Assembly (NCBI GenBank): GCA_031841125.1
Contig: CM063108.1
Location: forward strand, 70,900,344 to 70,964,343
Reading direction: 5' to 3'
Length of the DNA stretch: 64,000 bases
Source of the DNA: Acanthococcus lagerstroemiae
Lineage: Eukaryota; Arthropoda; Insecta; Hemiptera; Eriococcidae
The notes under the pieces were generated by a model. That model saw only the letters and a program-made list of their open reading frames with translations, was not told where the DNA came from and made no database searches. Both the position numbers and the translations under genes were made by a program. Of this stretch, positions 27,301 to 38,895 are shown piece after piece (position 1 is the stretch's first letter; every line of letters starts with the position of its first letter).

Positions 27301-30300
27301 TAAATTGAACAATATTGAGTATTTATGGATTACTGCGAGACTATTTCAATACGATGCCTTTCAGACAAGCGGTCCTCATCATATACCATCAAAAGTAGCA
27401 AATACTTTCTTTCGATGATAAAATTCATCATCGGACATTCGATTAACGTCAATAAATTATTGCATACATGACTCTAAACTTCAGACCTGTTTGTCATATC
27501 ATTTTCTTCTTCAAGAGTAGCAATTACTCAACCCTGAAACCTGATTGATCATCACGCACCAATTACCATTTTTACCGAAAGCACTCATTCGACTAATATT
27601 GTCGAATTGGAAAGAGAAATTGCAGCTAAGACTCGGGTCACAAAAATTTCTCACCATTATTTTCTTCAAGAGTAGCAAATACTATTTTTAAAATACTTAG
27701 ATCGGTCATCATAAAATTTCACTGTACCACCCGTCACACGACAATAATTTCCAAATAAAAAAATGAGTTGCAGCGAAACCCACGTCAGAGAAATTGGTCA
27801 TCATGCTTTCTTCAAAAGCAGCAAATATTCTAAATTAATTGTAGCCCATTATCACATTTAGAAAATTTTCAGCACAATACAAACAGCACAGAGAATACAT
27901 CATTAGTCACGAGTACAACAGCATGAAACATGACTTCCATACTAATGAATTTCGAGTTCCAAACTTAAATTAGCTGCTTTCAAACTACTTTGTGCGCAAA
28001 TACCTATCTCAAAGACCGCCATATTCGCTGATAGTAAAGGTTAACAAAAATTAAGGAGCTTATTGATCAAAACGAAAAAGATCGCATCAGACTGATTTCA
28101 TCATCATTCGCCATCAAGAGTAGCAAATACTCTTAAACTAAATGTAGATCATCATCACATTATTTAGAAAATTTTCAGCACATTATACACAGCACAGAGA
28201 ATACATCACTAGTCACGAGTACAACAGCATGAAACATGACTTCCATACTAATGAATTTCGAGTTCCAAATTTAAATTAGCTGCTTTCAAACTACTTTGTG
28301 CGCAAATACCTATCTCAAAGAGCGCCATATTCACTGATAGTAAAAGTTAACAAAAATTAAGGAGCTTATTGATCAAAAGGAAAAAGTTCACATCAGACTG
28401 ATTTCATCATCATTAGCCATCAAGAGTAGCAAATACTCTTAAACTAAATATAGATCATCATCACATTATTTAGAAAATTTTCAGCACATACAAACCATAC
28501 AGAGAATAGATCATTAGTCAAAAGTAAAATAGCATGAAACACGACTTCCCTACTGATGAATTTCGAGTTTCAAATTTAAATTAGCTGCTTTTAAACTACT
28601 TCTTGTGCAAATACATATCTCAAAGAGCGCCATATTCACTGATAGTAAAGGTTAACAAAAATTAAGGAGCTTATTGATCAAAAGGGAAAAGTTCACATCA
28701 GACTGATTTCATCATCATTAGCCATCAAGAGTAGCAAATACTCTAAACTAAATATAGCTCATCATGTTATTTAGAAAATTTCTAGCACATTACAAACAAT
28801 ACAGAGAATGTGTCATTAGTCAAAAGTAAAACAGCATGAAACATGACTTCCATACTAATGTATTTCGAGTTTCAAATTTAAATTAACTGCTTTCAAACTA
28901 CTTTGTGCGCAAATACCTATCTCAAAGACCGCCATATTCGCTGATAGTAAAGGTTAACAAAAATTAAGAAGCTTATTGATCAGAAGGAAAAAGTTCACAT
29001 CAGACTGATTTCATCATCATTCGCCATTAAGAGTAGCAAATACTCTTAAACTAAATGTAGATCATCATCACATTATTTAGAAAATTTTCAGCACATACAA
29101 ACCATACAGAGAATAGATCATTAGTCAAAAGTAAAACAGCATGAAACACGACTTCCCTACTGATGAATTTCGAGTTTCAAATTTAAATTAGCTTCTTTTA
29201 AACTTCTTCTTGTGCAAATACCTATTTCAAGAGCGCCATATTCGCTGACAGTAAAGGTTAACAAAAATTAAGGAGCTTATTGATCAAAAGGAAAAAGTTC
29301 ACATCAGACTGATTTCATCATCATTAGCCATCAAGAGTAGCAAATACTCTAAACTAAATATAGCTCATCATGTTATTTAGAAAATTTCTAGCACATTACA
29401 AACAATACAGAGAATGTGTCATTAGTCAAAAGTAAAACAGCATGAAACATGACTTCCATACTAATGTATTTCGAGTTTCAAATTTAAATCAGCTGCTTTC
29501 AAACTACTTTGTGCGCAAATACCTATCTCAAAGACCGCCATATTCGCTGATAGTAAAGGTTAACAAAAATTAAGAAGCTTATTGATCAGAAGGAAAAAGT
29601 TCACATCAGACTGATTTCATCATCATTAGCCATCAAGAGTAGCAAATACTCTAAACTAAATATAGCTCATCATGTTTTTTAGAAAATTTCTAGCACATTA
29701 CAAACAATACAGAAAATATATCATTAGTCAAAAGTAAAACAGCATGAAACATGACTTCCATACTAATGTATTTCGAGTTTCAAATTTAAATTAACTGCTT
29801 TCAAACTACTTTGTGCGCAAATACCTATCTCAAAGACCGCCATATTCGCTGATAGTAAAGGTTAACAAAAATTAAGAAGCTTATTGATCAGAAGGAAAAA
29901 GTTCACATCAGACTGATTTCATCATCATTCGCCATCAAGAGTAGCAAATACTCTAAAATTTATGTGAAATGGTCATCATTTACAAAGCTCAATATCTATA
30001 CACATGAATTGCACTAATTTATACCTCGTCCGTGCCTGGATGATCTCCAACTGTCATCTTCATCTTTGGCCGGACGTCGTCGCCAATTAGTATCTTCTCG
30101 CGAAGAAGCTAATCTCATCGAAGTACCGAAATCTTTACGTGGACTGGTCGAAAGACCATTCTCAGCATTGTTCACGTATCCATTCCAATCGCTGTACTCT
30201 ACTACGTTACCATTTCTTTCAGACCATCCTCTTTCGTTATTATGGCTCTATAAAAAAAACATTAAATAGCGGTTGACGATATCAATTCAACAGTGAGTAC

Positions 30301-33300
30301 TGCATGGCCTTGATGAAACGCGCAGTTTAGTCAAGAAGAAAAGCTCTTCTACTGTGTTCTCAAAAGTTACTCTTCTGGTGCAATCCTCATCTTTCGCGAA
30401 AAGCCCTCCTCATAACCGGATGGCAGAAGGGCGGTACGGGAATCATGTCCCACGAATAGTATGAAAAATCACAGGAGAACGCCTTTCCTTCTCTAAAACT
30501 GCGTGCTTTATGGACGCTATGGTACAACTAATACATTCGACAGTCAATTTGATGTTTCAGAGTCGACGGGATTTACCAATCGTTCAACTTGGTTTTCGCA
30601 ATACAATACCACTCACTTGACTTCTATCGAAAATACGAGGTCTGCCAAATGCGGTATTCGGATGCGACGTTTCGGTCCCTTCCTCGGAGTAATTTCTAGT
30701 ATTATAATGGTAAGGACCGCGTGTACCACGTCCTCTCCCCCGATCCACCGAAGTCCCTCTGCCTCGTGATAATCCAGCGCTACTCGCAACCGCATTTATG
30801 GCTACGTTACTCGATACAGTTTTTATACCGCGGGAATTTCCGTCGTTGTTCACATTCGAATTCCACACTCGCTGGAAAAATAACAAGTACAAACATTTTC
30901 AACTCAAAAAAGAAGAAAAAGGAGAATATTCATTCCTATTCAACCCACAAGGAAGTCATCAATTACAAATTATTCGTGAGGAATTAACAGCTGGAATTGT
31001 AGCAAATTCAAACTTCATTAATGAGCATAAATATAAGCTTCGGTCAAACACAACATGGCTTAATTAGTGAACGGGACAGGGGACTAGGGGTTTGGACCGC
31101 TTTAAAGCCCAATCTTCCATAGACTTTTTTTTGCACTTCGCGTCCATTTCCTGACTGCTTATTCGGTTGGTAGGATAACAAGAAGAAGGTTTGTTTTTCT
31201 GTTGGTTTGCCTGCATGTCGCATGGACTGTCTGTCCACCTCTTCAGCCAAACTAGACCTCAAGCCGAATGTCCAATAGATCAATATCTTGGCAACTAAGA
31301 TAAATTCCGCTATTCGTAGTCGCAGAGTAAGTTTCTCCCAATACTAGCGACAAAAGGAATACATACAGCTAAAGTCCTACAGATACGAGGGAAGACATAC
31401 GCCATTTTGACTCACATCTTGCCCGTCGATGCCGAATTGACTACGCGATACGCTCCGCATAGTCGGATTCAGCATCCACGGGCAAGATGGGAGCCAAAAT
31501 GGCGTATGTCTTCACTTTTATTTATAGGACTCAAATACATCTGGTTTCAAAAAGGATCTGTCGTGCTAGCGATGCTCCCAAGTGAAAACCTCAATTCAAC
31601 CGAATTTTCGAAATTACAACACATAAATATACAAAGATTCCTTTAAGCACTAAGCCAGTGGAATGCAGTTAAGTGTACCGGTAAAACTGTCGTAATTTCG
31701 CGTGTAATGTTGCCACGTTATAGAGATTCTCATCCAGTAATCTAAAACTAGCAAGGAAAAAATCTTTTTCATTAAAAGATTAAAATTACTCAAATAGAAT
31801 TGAAAATTGTCGGTAGCGGAATGAGAAGTTAATAAACCACACTATCGAAATCCGCTACAGAAAACACGGTTACGACTTCTGAAAGTTCTCAGGGACAAGA
31901 TAAAGGTCAGTTATGTATGGTCAATAATGTGGAAATCACTGCCAGCTCGTCAACATCAAATTAGCAAACGCCATCTTCTCACAACGCTCAATCGTAACAG
32001 GAAAGTGGACGCATGATAAGAGAAATGGTAACGTGTACGAACTTCTCCGTCACGATTCTCTTTCCATAGATACGATTTCTTTTCCCTATGGTATAGGGCT
32101 AGACTCCATCTCTCTGAATCTAAATAAGTTCCGAAACATGTGCCAATAATACCACGATGCGCACCAGGCCAACGAAATAAGAAAATAAGTGTTCGACTTT
32201 TTTGCTTTTTGGAGGTGAAGGAAGGTTGAGCCCTGTTAATTGACTCATTTTACTGTCAAAAATATGAAAATATGTACAACACGAAAGAAATTTAAAAGTA
32301 CTGAAAATACCGCGAATGACAATCGTAATACCCTGATGACATAAAATACCTTCTTTTCAGAAACTGACCACACACAAGCGACACCGACAGAAAAATCGAG
32401 TTAAAATAATAGGATGATGAAACTGCATTATAATCGCAATTTTTTTTTGTTTACTGAATTGCTAAATTTATTTCAGTACCTAACACCATTCTCTACTTGT
32501 CAAGTGAAACTAGGTGAAACTATTGATAAGCATATTAATTTCATCGATGTACTTTGAAAAATAGTGTTGTTTTTTACTCGGAACAATAAAACTCTGCCAA
32601 AGACGTTAAATTCACAAGGCAATTCTCCATCAGCAGACTGAAATGGAGATCGTAATTTTGACAATACGACCTACAATACTGAAGGTTACGACAGTGTAAT
32701 CATTTTCACCGTCTTCAACGCTTCTACAATCAATTTTCGTGTTCCGATTCAACGGTCTGAATACGAGGTAATACGAGAATACATTCATCTTCCAATTAAG
32801 TGCGAAGGCGAGAGGGAAAGTTGGCAAAAAATTGAAATAGGTCAATTTTCAAAGTTTCAACCACTAATGAACTTACCTCAAGATTCGTGATGCCGCCAAA
32901 AAATAACACCATGTTCCCTTCCAGAGCAACTTCCTACCTACTATTCCGAAGGAGGGCCTATCACCTATCATGTTTCACGAAATCATTTCTCAATCTTGTT
33001 GTGACTCTTCAATTCAGATGACTTGCAATATGATCACATAGCCAATTTCCCTGATCCGAAGTACAGCCAACCAGAGTTCTAAGTTTGAAACCACGTGGCG
33101 AAGAAACTGTATTCGCCGTTTCTATTCTTGAAGAAGACAACGACACCAGGAACCTTCCAGAGATGGTAAGACCGATTTGTAGTATTTCATCATCTGTATG
33201 AGTACGCCACTTCTTGCATGCCAACTACTGACTATATCTCAGCGTCTACGACCGATACAATTCCCATAATAATAATATTATACATACTAGAAGACCCGAG

Positions 33301-35746
33301 CTGCTCCGCAGCATTGTAGATCTTTGAGTCAAGAAAAATTTTGAAAATATCGAAAGTCAAATTGAATGTCCACTCACAACTGTCCTCATACTCAACCGAT
33401 TTGAGTGGTCTTAAGCTCAAATGAAAGGTCTTGATCCATTGAGTATTCTTAGACAAAAATGAACATTGATACATTAATCAGAACGTGAGGTATTGATGTT
33501 TGAGTGGAGGAAAAGCTTGAAAAAATCATAAATTAAGTCGCGTTTGAGTATAATTTGAGTAAGGTCAAAGTTAAGTGAATTCCAATACTTGATGACATAT
33601 GTACATAATATAAATACCTCTAATTTAAGAAGAAAAAAAAAGAGAAAAAAAAATGAAGCAAATCGGCAGGACGACCTTGTATTAGTTTTCATCAATTCTT
33701 TTAATATATAGATTCGATGAGGTTGCGCGGGAATAATCTAAGTTACCGAACGTACCGATTCTTCTTCAGACATCTGAATAAGTGCTAAAGGTAACTGGAC
33801 TTTTTCGATGTAGAGACCGGCCACCGAACGAAGAGGTTCCGGAGCCGCAACAGTTTTATCGAACAACGCTAACATTTCTTCTCTTCCATAACGATGTTCA
33901 GCTAACTGATATTTCGGCATGACCATCGTATTTTCATTGTCATGCTGTGATAGATTACGTAACCTGTTTGCAGTTGGAAAAAAAAATTAAACGGCTAGCG
34001 GACTAATTATATGTACTACGCAACACAGGCAGATTGTAAAAATTTCGAAGTTGAAACCATTGAACGTTTTCGAAGATGAATTGAACATTCAGTGTGAATT
34101 GTCAACTATAGCCGAGTACACGGAATTGCACACCAATATCTAACAGAGACGATATTGCCTACAGTTCATTTTGCAGAACAAACGTCTTACTGAATATGCA
34201 CCATTTACACGGTTACCCTTCAGAATCAATTTTGCTGTGACTGAAGCACTCACTATAAATCCGAGTACACTGGGCTACCATTTTCATTTTTTCATTCGCC
34301 GTGCAACCTCGATCTTCTTCGCGGACAGCCTTGATCATCGCCAGGGACGTGTTCGCTCGTCAACGGGAAAAATAAGAATGAAAATGGCAGCTTGGTGTAT
34401 TTAGGTTTATAAAACTTCACTGTAACTACTGTAACCAGCTTTCGTTTCCAATTAGAAAGCTAACTTTCCCATCATCACACATTTGCCTTGGGTTAGTTTC
34501 AGAGGTCCAAGGGAGCACCAGACTTTTGACGAGATTTCAAAGGCGCATGTCACAAATACAGTAGATTCGCAAATACAGCTTCGAAATAATGCTACGATGA
34601 GTTTGAAACCTCAAACTTCTTCATTTATTATCATACTGTAAACTATTCACTCGCACGTTTCACTATTAAATCGTTCTCATAACTCCATCACTATTTCTTT
34701 TAGCTATACAAACCCAACATGCGTTCCATTAAGAGCAATACAAACACATTCATTACAACAATCATCGGTCATGTATCAAGTAATGATGGGGGGGGGGGGC
34801 GCCTAATCAAATTAATCGAAATAACCGATCATATTCAATTCAATCAATTTTTCCACCCATCTTTCATCAACCAGGAACAGGTGAGAATAAGTTCATTATG
34901 ATGGTACCAAATTAGTTTCTCAAAAAAACTGGTTCTGAAGTTGATTACATAACTGATAGGAGGGAAACATCGGTAAACTTAGAAAGCACCTGTATTATAG
35001 CCATACACGTCAATTGAATTACCACGTGCGTGATTATAAAAAGACCCAACACTTGTACAAATGTTTCGAATGACATTATTCGTAAATTATGACACTCGCG
35101 CACAAGTGATAGCTGATTAAGCTGCACGAGAAAAAATTCCAAACGAATACCGATCATTAGGTCCTGACAACCAAACCCGAATCGATAGAATAATAGTTCG
35201 ATCCTGTTAATCAGGATAATCCGGATACATTATAGTAATGTAACATAAGGAGTAATTGCCAACAAACCACGTTACAGTGGCTGAAGTTCTAATGATAAAT
35301 ACAGTAAATAAAGGAGAACTCGGCTGTCTTAACTTTTTCATTCAATTTTCATGGCAGAAATTTCAAAAGAATATCGCATACTTCACTCCTCGTAAATTAT
35401 TACGAAAGAATGAGATTCCATCATTATATTATCAAATACTAAAAGGGAAAAAATAAAAAAGTAAATTACAAGTAACGCGTCTTTGTATCATGAATAACTT
35501 TCGAAATGTAAGAAAACCACGCTTCTGCCAACTCGGGAGTTAAGATGCTGACGTGCAAAGAAAATAATTTACCATATTATAACTTAAATTGGTAAGGGGT
35601 TCCCGATTTTTCTTTTTTCTCGATTACAAAATGAAGCAACTCTACGGAACTCGAACATCTTAGCTCGCTCTTGGCTTAATCTAAGGAACACGATCAAAAG
35701 AATAAAACATTTACCATTCAGGGCCAAATTGCATCGAATCGGTCAT
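9582..35746 (-). CDS. GIGYF: GIGYF (GRB10-interacting GYF protein), 24 coding exons, 1,645 aa
   Basis: Adaptor that recruits 4EHP and decay factors to repress mRNA translation in the cytoplasm. Coding exons in transcript order: 35715-35746, 33756-33963, 30617-30871, 30025-30247, 26821-26986, 26639-26726, 26402-26552, 24509-25105, 24117-24287, 23502-23668, 23053-23192, 22888-22969, 21216-21548, 20069-20353, 19799-19987, 19622-19707, 19338-19539, 18393-18496, 17376-17748, 15895-16011, 14969-15125, 14518-14892, 13849-14156, 9582-9710. All have GT-AG borders and matching phase. The start MTDSMQFGPEWLRNLS matches the family N-terminus. Seen: 4EHP-binding YGREEML (36-42), RG-rich segment, LPEW (292-295) with TFDSSGAF (306-313), GYF domain about 618-675, Q-rich tract about 809-863, charged coiled coil about 1,040-1,200, VPTFIAFLREVESP near 1,502 and C-terminal LLGFNV. 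The donor after exon 15 (GTTAGC) is the weakest junction. The length is in the range of insect GIGYF proteins. Confidence 0.95.
9711..13848 (-). other. Last GIGYF intron (4.1 kb)
   Basis: It separates the exon ending FTEVK from the terminal exon starting GKMKKNKKK. It contains a large inverted repeat at 12,003-12,900. I see no nested gene that I can support. Confidence 0.7.
12003..12900. repeat. Large imperfect inverted repeat in the last GIGYF intron
   Basis: The left arm (about 12,003-12,155) and the reverse complement of the right arm (about 12,745-12,900) align through AATTTGCTCTCA, a CCGAGCC/CTGAGCC block, then GAACATTACCTC/GAGCATTACCTC and TTAGGGCTGYCTTAGCC. The arms are GC-richer than their surroundings. 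The right arm read on the minus strand is open for about 128 codons, but I recognise no domain. It is probably a foldback or decayed transposon. Confidence 0.55.
16080..17365. mobile_element. Foldback element in a GIGYF intron
   Basis: The outer arms (about 16,080-16,275 and 17,175-17,365) are inverted copies. Left TATACACGGTTATGCAGTTT pairs with right-end TATACAGGGTTATGCAGTTT, followed by matching ATGCAGCA, GAACGGGC-type and GAGATTTTTCAT-type blocks. The interior (about 16,480-17,165) is made of degenerate units like CCGATGAAATTCTTCGAAAA and is itself palindromic about a centre near 16,755. The right end lies about 10 nt inside the intron from the donor of the 17,376-17,748 exon. No transposase is visible. 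Confidence 0.65.
18927..19010 (+). pseudogene. tRNA-Leu-like relic or tRNA-derived SINE head
   Basis: The stretch TTGGCCGAGTGGTTAGAGAC has a good A-box. It is followed by a TTGGA/TCCAG anticodon-stem-like pair, a long variable-arm-like piece and GCGGGTTCTATG in the B-box position. The B-box differs from GGTTCGAATCC and the anticodon loop is eroded, so this is not a functional tRNA gene. It lies in a GIGYF intron, antisense to the gene. Confidence 0.45.
20354..22887 (-). other. GIGYF introns flanking the polyQ exon
   Basis: The intron at 20,354-21,215 contains a GC-richer block at about 20,800-21,130 that looks like foreign repeat DNA, but I could not define its ends. The intron at 21,549-22,887 is AT-rich with a poly-G run near 22,773. 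No gene is supported in either. Confidence 0.5.
21240..21404 (-). repeat. CAG/CAA repeat encoding the polyQ tract of GIGYF
   Basis: Within the 21,216-21,548 exon, codons are almost all CAG or CAA, with CAT/CAC (His) and a few Leu/Val. The encoded tract is about 55 residues, with one uninterrupted run of about 11 Q and another of about 18 Q. CAA interruptions suggest a fairly stable coding repeat. The same region read on the plus strand gives a spurious Val/Ala-rich ORF. Confidence 0.9.
23502..24287 (-). other. GYF domain of GIGYF split across two exons
   Basis: The 24,117-24,287 exon ends KWYYRDPQGIVQ and the 23,502-23,668 exon begins with GPFLSTEMAEWYRLGYF. Joined in phase (1+2 nt), they give the canonical GYF core W-YY-DPQG-QGPF-EM-W-GYF. 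This fold binds PPG-phi proline-rich peptides. The domain continues through VRRACENNYYPLHEL to FGGVPF. Exon coordinates are also in the main GIGYF entry. Confidence 0.95.
25106..26401 (-). other. GIGYF intron with a GC-richer repeat-like insert
   Basis: About 25,480-26,130 is richer in GC than its flanks and includes a GAGGTGTGAATCG / CGATGCACCTC inverted pair (about 25,937 and 26,007). The ends and any target duplication are not clear. No coding segment is supported. Confidence 0.4.
27370..29960. repeat. Satellite-like tandem array, unit about 304 bp, in a GIGYF intron
   Basis: The landmark GTTAACAAAAATTAAG recurs at about 28,040, 28,346, 28,651, 28,953, 29,257, 29,559 and 29,861, a spacing of 302-306 bp. 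A second landmark, CAAGAGTAGCAAATACTC, recurs once per unit. Diverged precursors at about 27,390, 27,510, 27,668 and 27,812 are spaced roughly 120-160 bp apart, suggesting a shorter ancestral monomer. Variants GGAGCTTATTGATCAAAAGG and GAAGCTTATTGATCAGAAGG alternate in part, which hints at higher-order structure. The array fills most of the 26,987-30,024 intron. Confidence 0.9.
30872..33755 (-). other. GIGYF intron, 2.9 kb
   Basis: It lies between the exon with the 4EHP-binding motif and the RG-rich exon. It contains the MITE at 31,370-31,534. The rest is AT-rich with no supported feature. Confidence 0.6.
31370..31534. mobile_element. MITE of the 7-bp-duplication family, copy 1
   Basis: The left end TAAAGTCCTAC and the inverse of the right end TTGAGTCCTAT match. 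Inner arms carry GAAGACATACGCCATTTTG and its inverse. The centre holds GATGCCGAATTGACTACGCG and CGCATAGTCGGATTCAGCATC-like halves. The flanks ATACAGC and ATACATC agree at 6 of 7. It is inserted in a GIGYF intron. Confidence 0.75.
33964..35714 (-). other. First coding-interval intron of GIGYF
   Basis: It separates the tiny first coding exon (32 nt) from the exon beginning LRNLSQHDNENT. It is AT-rich and includes a run of about 12 G near 34,788. Nothing else is supported. Confidence 0.6.
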
Positions 35747-35779
35747 TTTTTCACGAAAATTTCTTCTCTTCTATTACCT
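35747..35779 (-). promoter_or_regulatory. Possible GIGYF 5' UTR segment and upstream splice acceptor
   Basis: The start codon is in the context GTGAAAAAATGACC, with A at -3. On the minus strand TGATGTTTCGCAG precedes GTAATAGAAGAG, so a non-coding first exon could join at about 35,779. The transcription start and any upstream exon cannot be located from sequence alone. Confidence 0.3.
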
Positions 35780-36829
35780 GCGAAACATCATAATTTTTAA
35801 TAACATTAGTAACTTGAAATAACTGTTGACAGACAGTCAAGTATTATCAGAACGAATGAAGTTTACAAAATAGGTATGTCGACAAATCCATCTTCACGTT
35901 GACAAGAGCGCGTAAATGAACTTCAGTGTCAAGCATCAATAAATTTACTGCATTCAGAGGAAATAAGAACTGAATACTGACATACAGCAGATTAGAACAT
36001 TATATGGACCGGGATTTGGACTTTTTACTGGTTGCACAGAACGTATTCCGAAAATTGAAGAACTGAGCGCCGTATACCACGAGTACAACAATAGCATGCA
36101 CGTCACGAGGATGGAATTCGAAATTCAAGTTCAAAATTTCGTCTTCTCGGAACTGGTGACCGCCATTGTCGGCAAATAAAATTTGAGAAGCGTACCACAT
36201 CTGAGAGGAACGTATCCGACTCGAAATGAAAATTGAAACGTAGTAATCACCAAACCAATATTTAAGGTTAGGGTCGCGTGACCAAGTCAATATGAGTGCT
36301 TTCGACTTATACTCACGAAAGGTGAACTTCCGTAGGTAATTCGAATTTAATAATATGAAAACATGGACAAATTAATTCGGAAAGGAAAATAAATATTGAT
36401 ATAACCGTTAACTAGCCGGAAGAAATACCAAATGCATTCGGCACCTCTGAGTGTAGGGTTAAATTATCATTCTCTCACTTCACCGCACGTGTATTAGACC
36501 TCCACTTATGTTTACTCGGACAGTTAATACTATTTAAATCGAGTGGATGGATTAACTACCTTGCGAATTAAATAATTAGGACAACAAAATACAATTTTCG
36601 TACCAATATGGCTGAACAAAGATACAAGATACACTAATATAAATATACGACACACAATCACACAAATACAAAATATATGCTGCTGATCACATGATTAAAA
36701 CCCTCCAATAGAAAATGATAGTGCGTGACAAGAAAAAACAAGGCTACTATAACTGAAAGGGCAGCCCATTTCGATAGGCGCAAACGCAACGTTCAGTACA
36801 ACACTACAGCAACTGCGTTCACACTATAG

Positions 36830-36992
36830 TAAGGTACTATACCCCAGGTGCGGACATCCGCCATTTTAGATCCCACAGTGCCCGTGAATGCCGAATTGAC
36901 TACGCGGTACGCTCCGCATAGTCGGATTTGGTATCCGCAGGCACTGTAGGATCCAAAATGGCGGATGTCCGCGCCTAGGGTATAGTACCTTA
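36830..36992. mobile_element. MITE of the 7-bp-duplication family, copy 2
   Basis: The terminal repeats are TAAGGTACTATACCC and its inverse. The perfect 7-bp duplication ACTATAG lies at 36,823-36,829 and 36,993-36,999. Inner arms contain GGACATCCGCCATTTT, and the core halves GCCGAATTGACTACGCGG and CCGCATAGTCGGATTTGG are present. Confidence 0.85.
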
Positions 36993-37015
36993 ACTATAGT
37001 TAGAGCAGAGCCCTA

Positions 37016-37552
37016 TTGGAATATAAATTGGAGTTGCAAATGTTGGCACTATTGCGTCTCTGAAAGAGTGATCATGGAGATCTATCCATAAGCGTGTAGC
37101 AAACTTCAACTAGGGCTCTATAGTTTCACCAGGGTATACTAAGCCGCCATTTTGGTTCATACTGCGCCCGTGGATGCCGAATCCGACTATGCGGAGCAAA
37201 TGCGGAGCGTACCGCGTAGTTAATTCGGCATTGACGGGCGCAGTATGAACCAAAATGGTGGCTTAGTATACCCAGGTGAAACTATAGAGCCCTACTTCAA
37301 CTACCATTACATCAATTAGAAATTCACTTTCAACGAAAATTTGTCCTAAATTTAACTGCATCATCACTAAAAATTTCAATTATAATCAGTTCTACTGGTA
37401 GAATAATTTCTACTAGTTTTTTTCCCATCCGCAATATAGCAGTGTTTCTATTTGAAATTGAAAGTACACATGATCACTTCTTTTTCATTTTCCCCCGCTA
37501 ACACCCGCACAGGTGATTTTGCAGCGCACTCTAGTGCAGTTTTATATTCCAA
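37016..37552. mobile_element. MITE with TA duplication, carrying a nested MITE
   Basis: The termini are TTGGAATATAAA on the left and its exact inverse on the right, flanked by TA on both sides, as for Tc1/mariner-like elements. A second, diverged copy lies at 57,369-57,546 and shares GAGTTGCAAATGTTGGCAC, TGATCATGGAGAT and CCCCCGCTAACACCCGCAC. The 37 kb copy is longer because copy 3 of the 7-bp family is inserted within it. Confidence 0.75.
37111..37294. mobile_element. MITE of the 7-bp-duplication family, copy 3
   Basis: The ends TAGGGCTCTATAGTTTCACC and its inverse are nearly perfect. The duplication CTTCAAC lies at 37,104-37,110 and 37,295-37,301. The core is in the opposite orientation to copy 2. 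It is nested inside the TA-type MITE and is therefore younger than that insertion. Confidence 0.9.
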
Positions 37553-37739
37553 TAAACACAAGTACACTTCTAGCTCCTAGGTCTAGGTTCTAATAAACCA
37601 CAAAATCGGCATCGGGTACTTTTGGCAACTTCCGAGCTCGTTCACATGACTTATTATTAGAACTTACATTAGTTGTGGAACTAGACGCTGTTTAGATTTT
37701 TTCGTGTTTGTGTTTTAAATGCGTCGGTTTTTGGTCACG

Positions 37740-38580
37740 CGTGCGACTTCGTTTTTTCATAAATCTGTGGAAATCAACGGAATCTTATCGAAGATTTTTA
37801 AATAAATTTTTTGGAAAACATTAGAGATCTTTCCTAAATAATATTGCCGATGAAAATCTTCAAAAATTATGGGAAAATTTTCTCGAAAATTGTTGAAGAA
37901 ATTCTTTGCAAAACATTAGGTAGAAATTTTTTCTGAAGACTTCCGGTGAAATTCTCTGGAAATCATCAGAGATTATTCTCAGTTTTCTTTTCGGCAAAAT
38001 TCCCCTGAAATTATCGGAGACTTTTTTCAATGCGGTCCGATGAAATTCTTTGAAAATGATCGGAAATTTTTCCTTAATATTTTTGAAAAAATTCCACGGA
38101 AATTATCTTTGGAAATCAAAGGAATCTTCCCGAAAATTTTTAATGACCATTTTTTGAGGGGGGGGGAGGAGGGAGGAAATCATCGGGGATTTTTCATTTC
38201 TCCCAAATATTTTCATGAGAATATTCAAAAATTATCGGAAAATTTTCTCCAATATTTTTGGAGAAATTCTTTAGAAAATATTGGGAATTTTTTCTGAATA
38301 TTTCGATATTTCCCATGAAATTCTCCGTAAATAATCAAAGATGGTTCTCAAAGATTTCTTTCCGACAAAATTTTCTTGAAATTATCGGAGATTTTTCCCA
38401 ATAAGGTCCGATGAAATCCTTTGAAAATCATCAGAAATTTTTCGTTAATATTTTCAATAAAATTCCTCGGAAATTATCTTCGGAAATCAAAGAAATTTTC
38501 TCGAAGATTTCTAATGAAATTTTTTGGATATCCTAGGAGATTTTTCCCGAAGATTTTTGATGAAATAAATTGAAATACAA
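37740..38580. repeat. Degenerate tandem repeat of CGATGAAATTCTTTGAAAAT-like units
   Basis: Imperfect units of about 40-50 bp alternate a GAAATTCTTTGAAAAT block with a CGGAGATTTTTCCCGAAGA block. The same unit type fills the inside of the foldback element at 16.5-17.2 kb. A G-rich run lies near 38,158. There is no coding capacity. Confidence 0.7.
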
Positions 38581-38895
38581 ATTACAACTTCAATTTCGCA
38601 CATTATTCCTTGCCTGATTCGCGAAACACGTAAAATAGGAAATTGCGATTGAAACATAAAATAATACGGGGGGAAAAAAATCAAACAGCTGCACACCCAT
38701 CGAACTGCATTGTGTGTACTACTGCTAGCAGACAGCGGCTAAACTCTAAAGTCTGGTCCCTTTGAGTATGTACTATACTCAAAGTCTGGTCCAGTTACGA
38801 AACATATCTGGCTACCCGCAAGACACATTGATATATGGGTATTGTGAAGTTGGAGGGGAAAGACGAGTACGAGAACACGTTATCAGCGCCCTGAA

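Noticed and set aside
27370..29960. CRISPR-like array
   Set aside because: The units are 304 bp with no unique spacers; this is a eukaryotic satellite in an intron.
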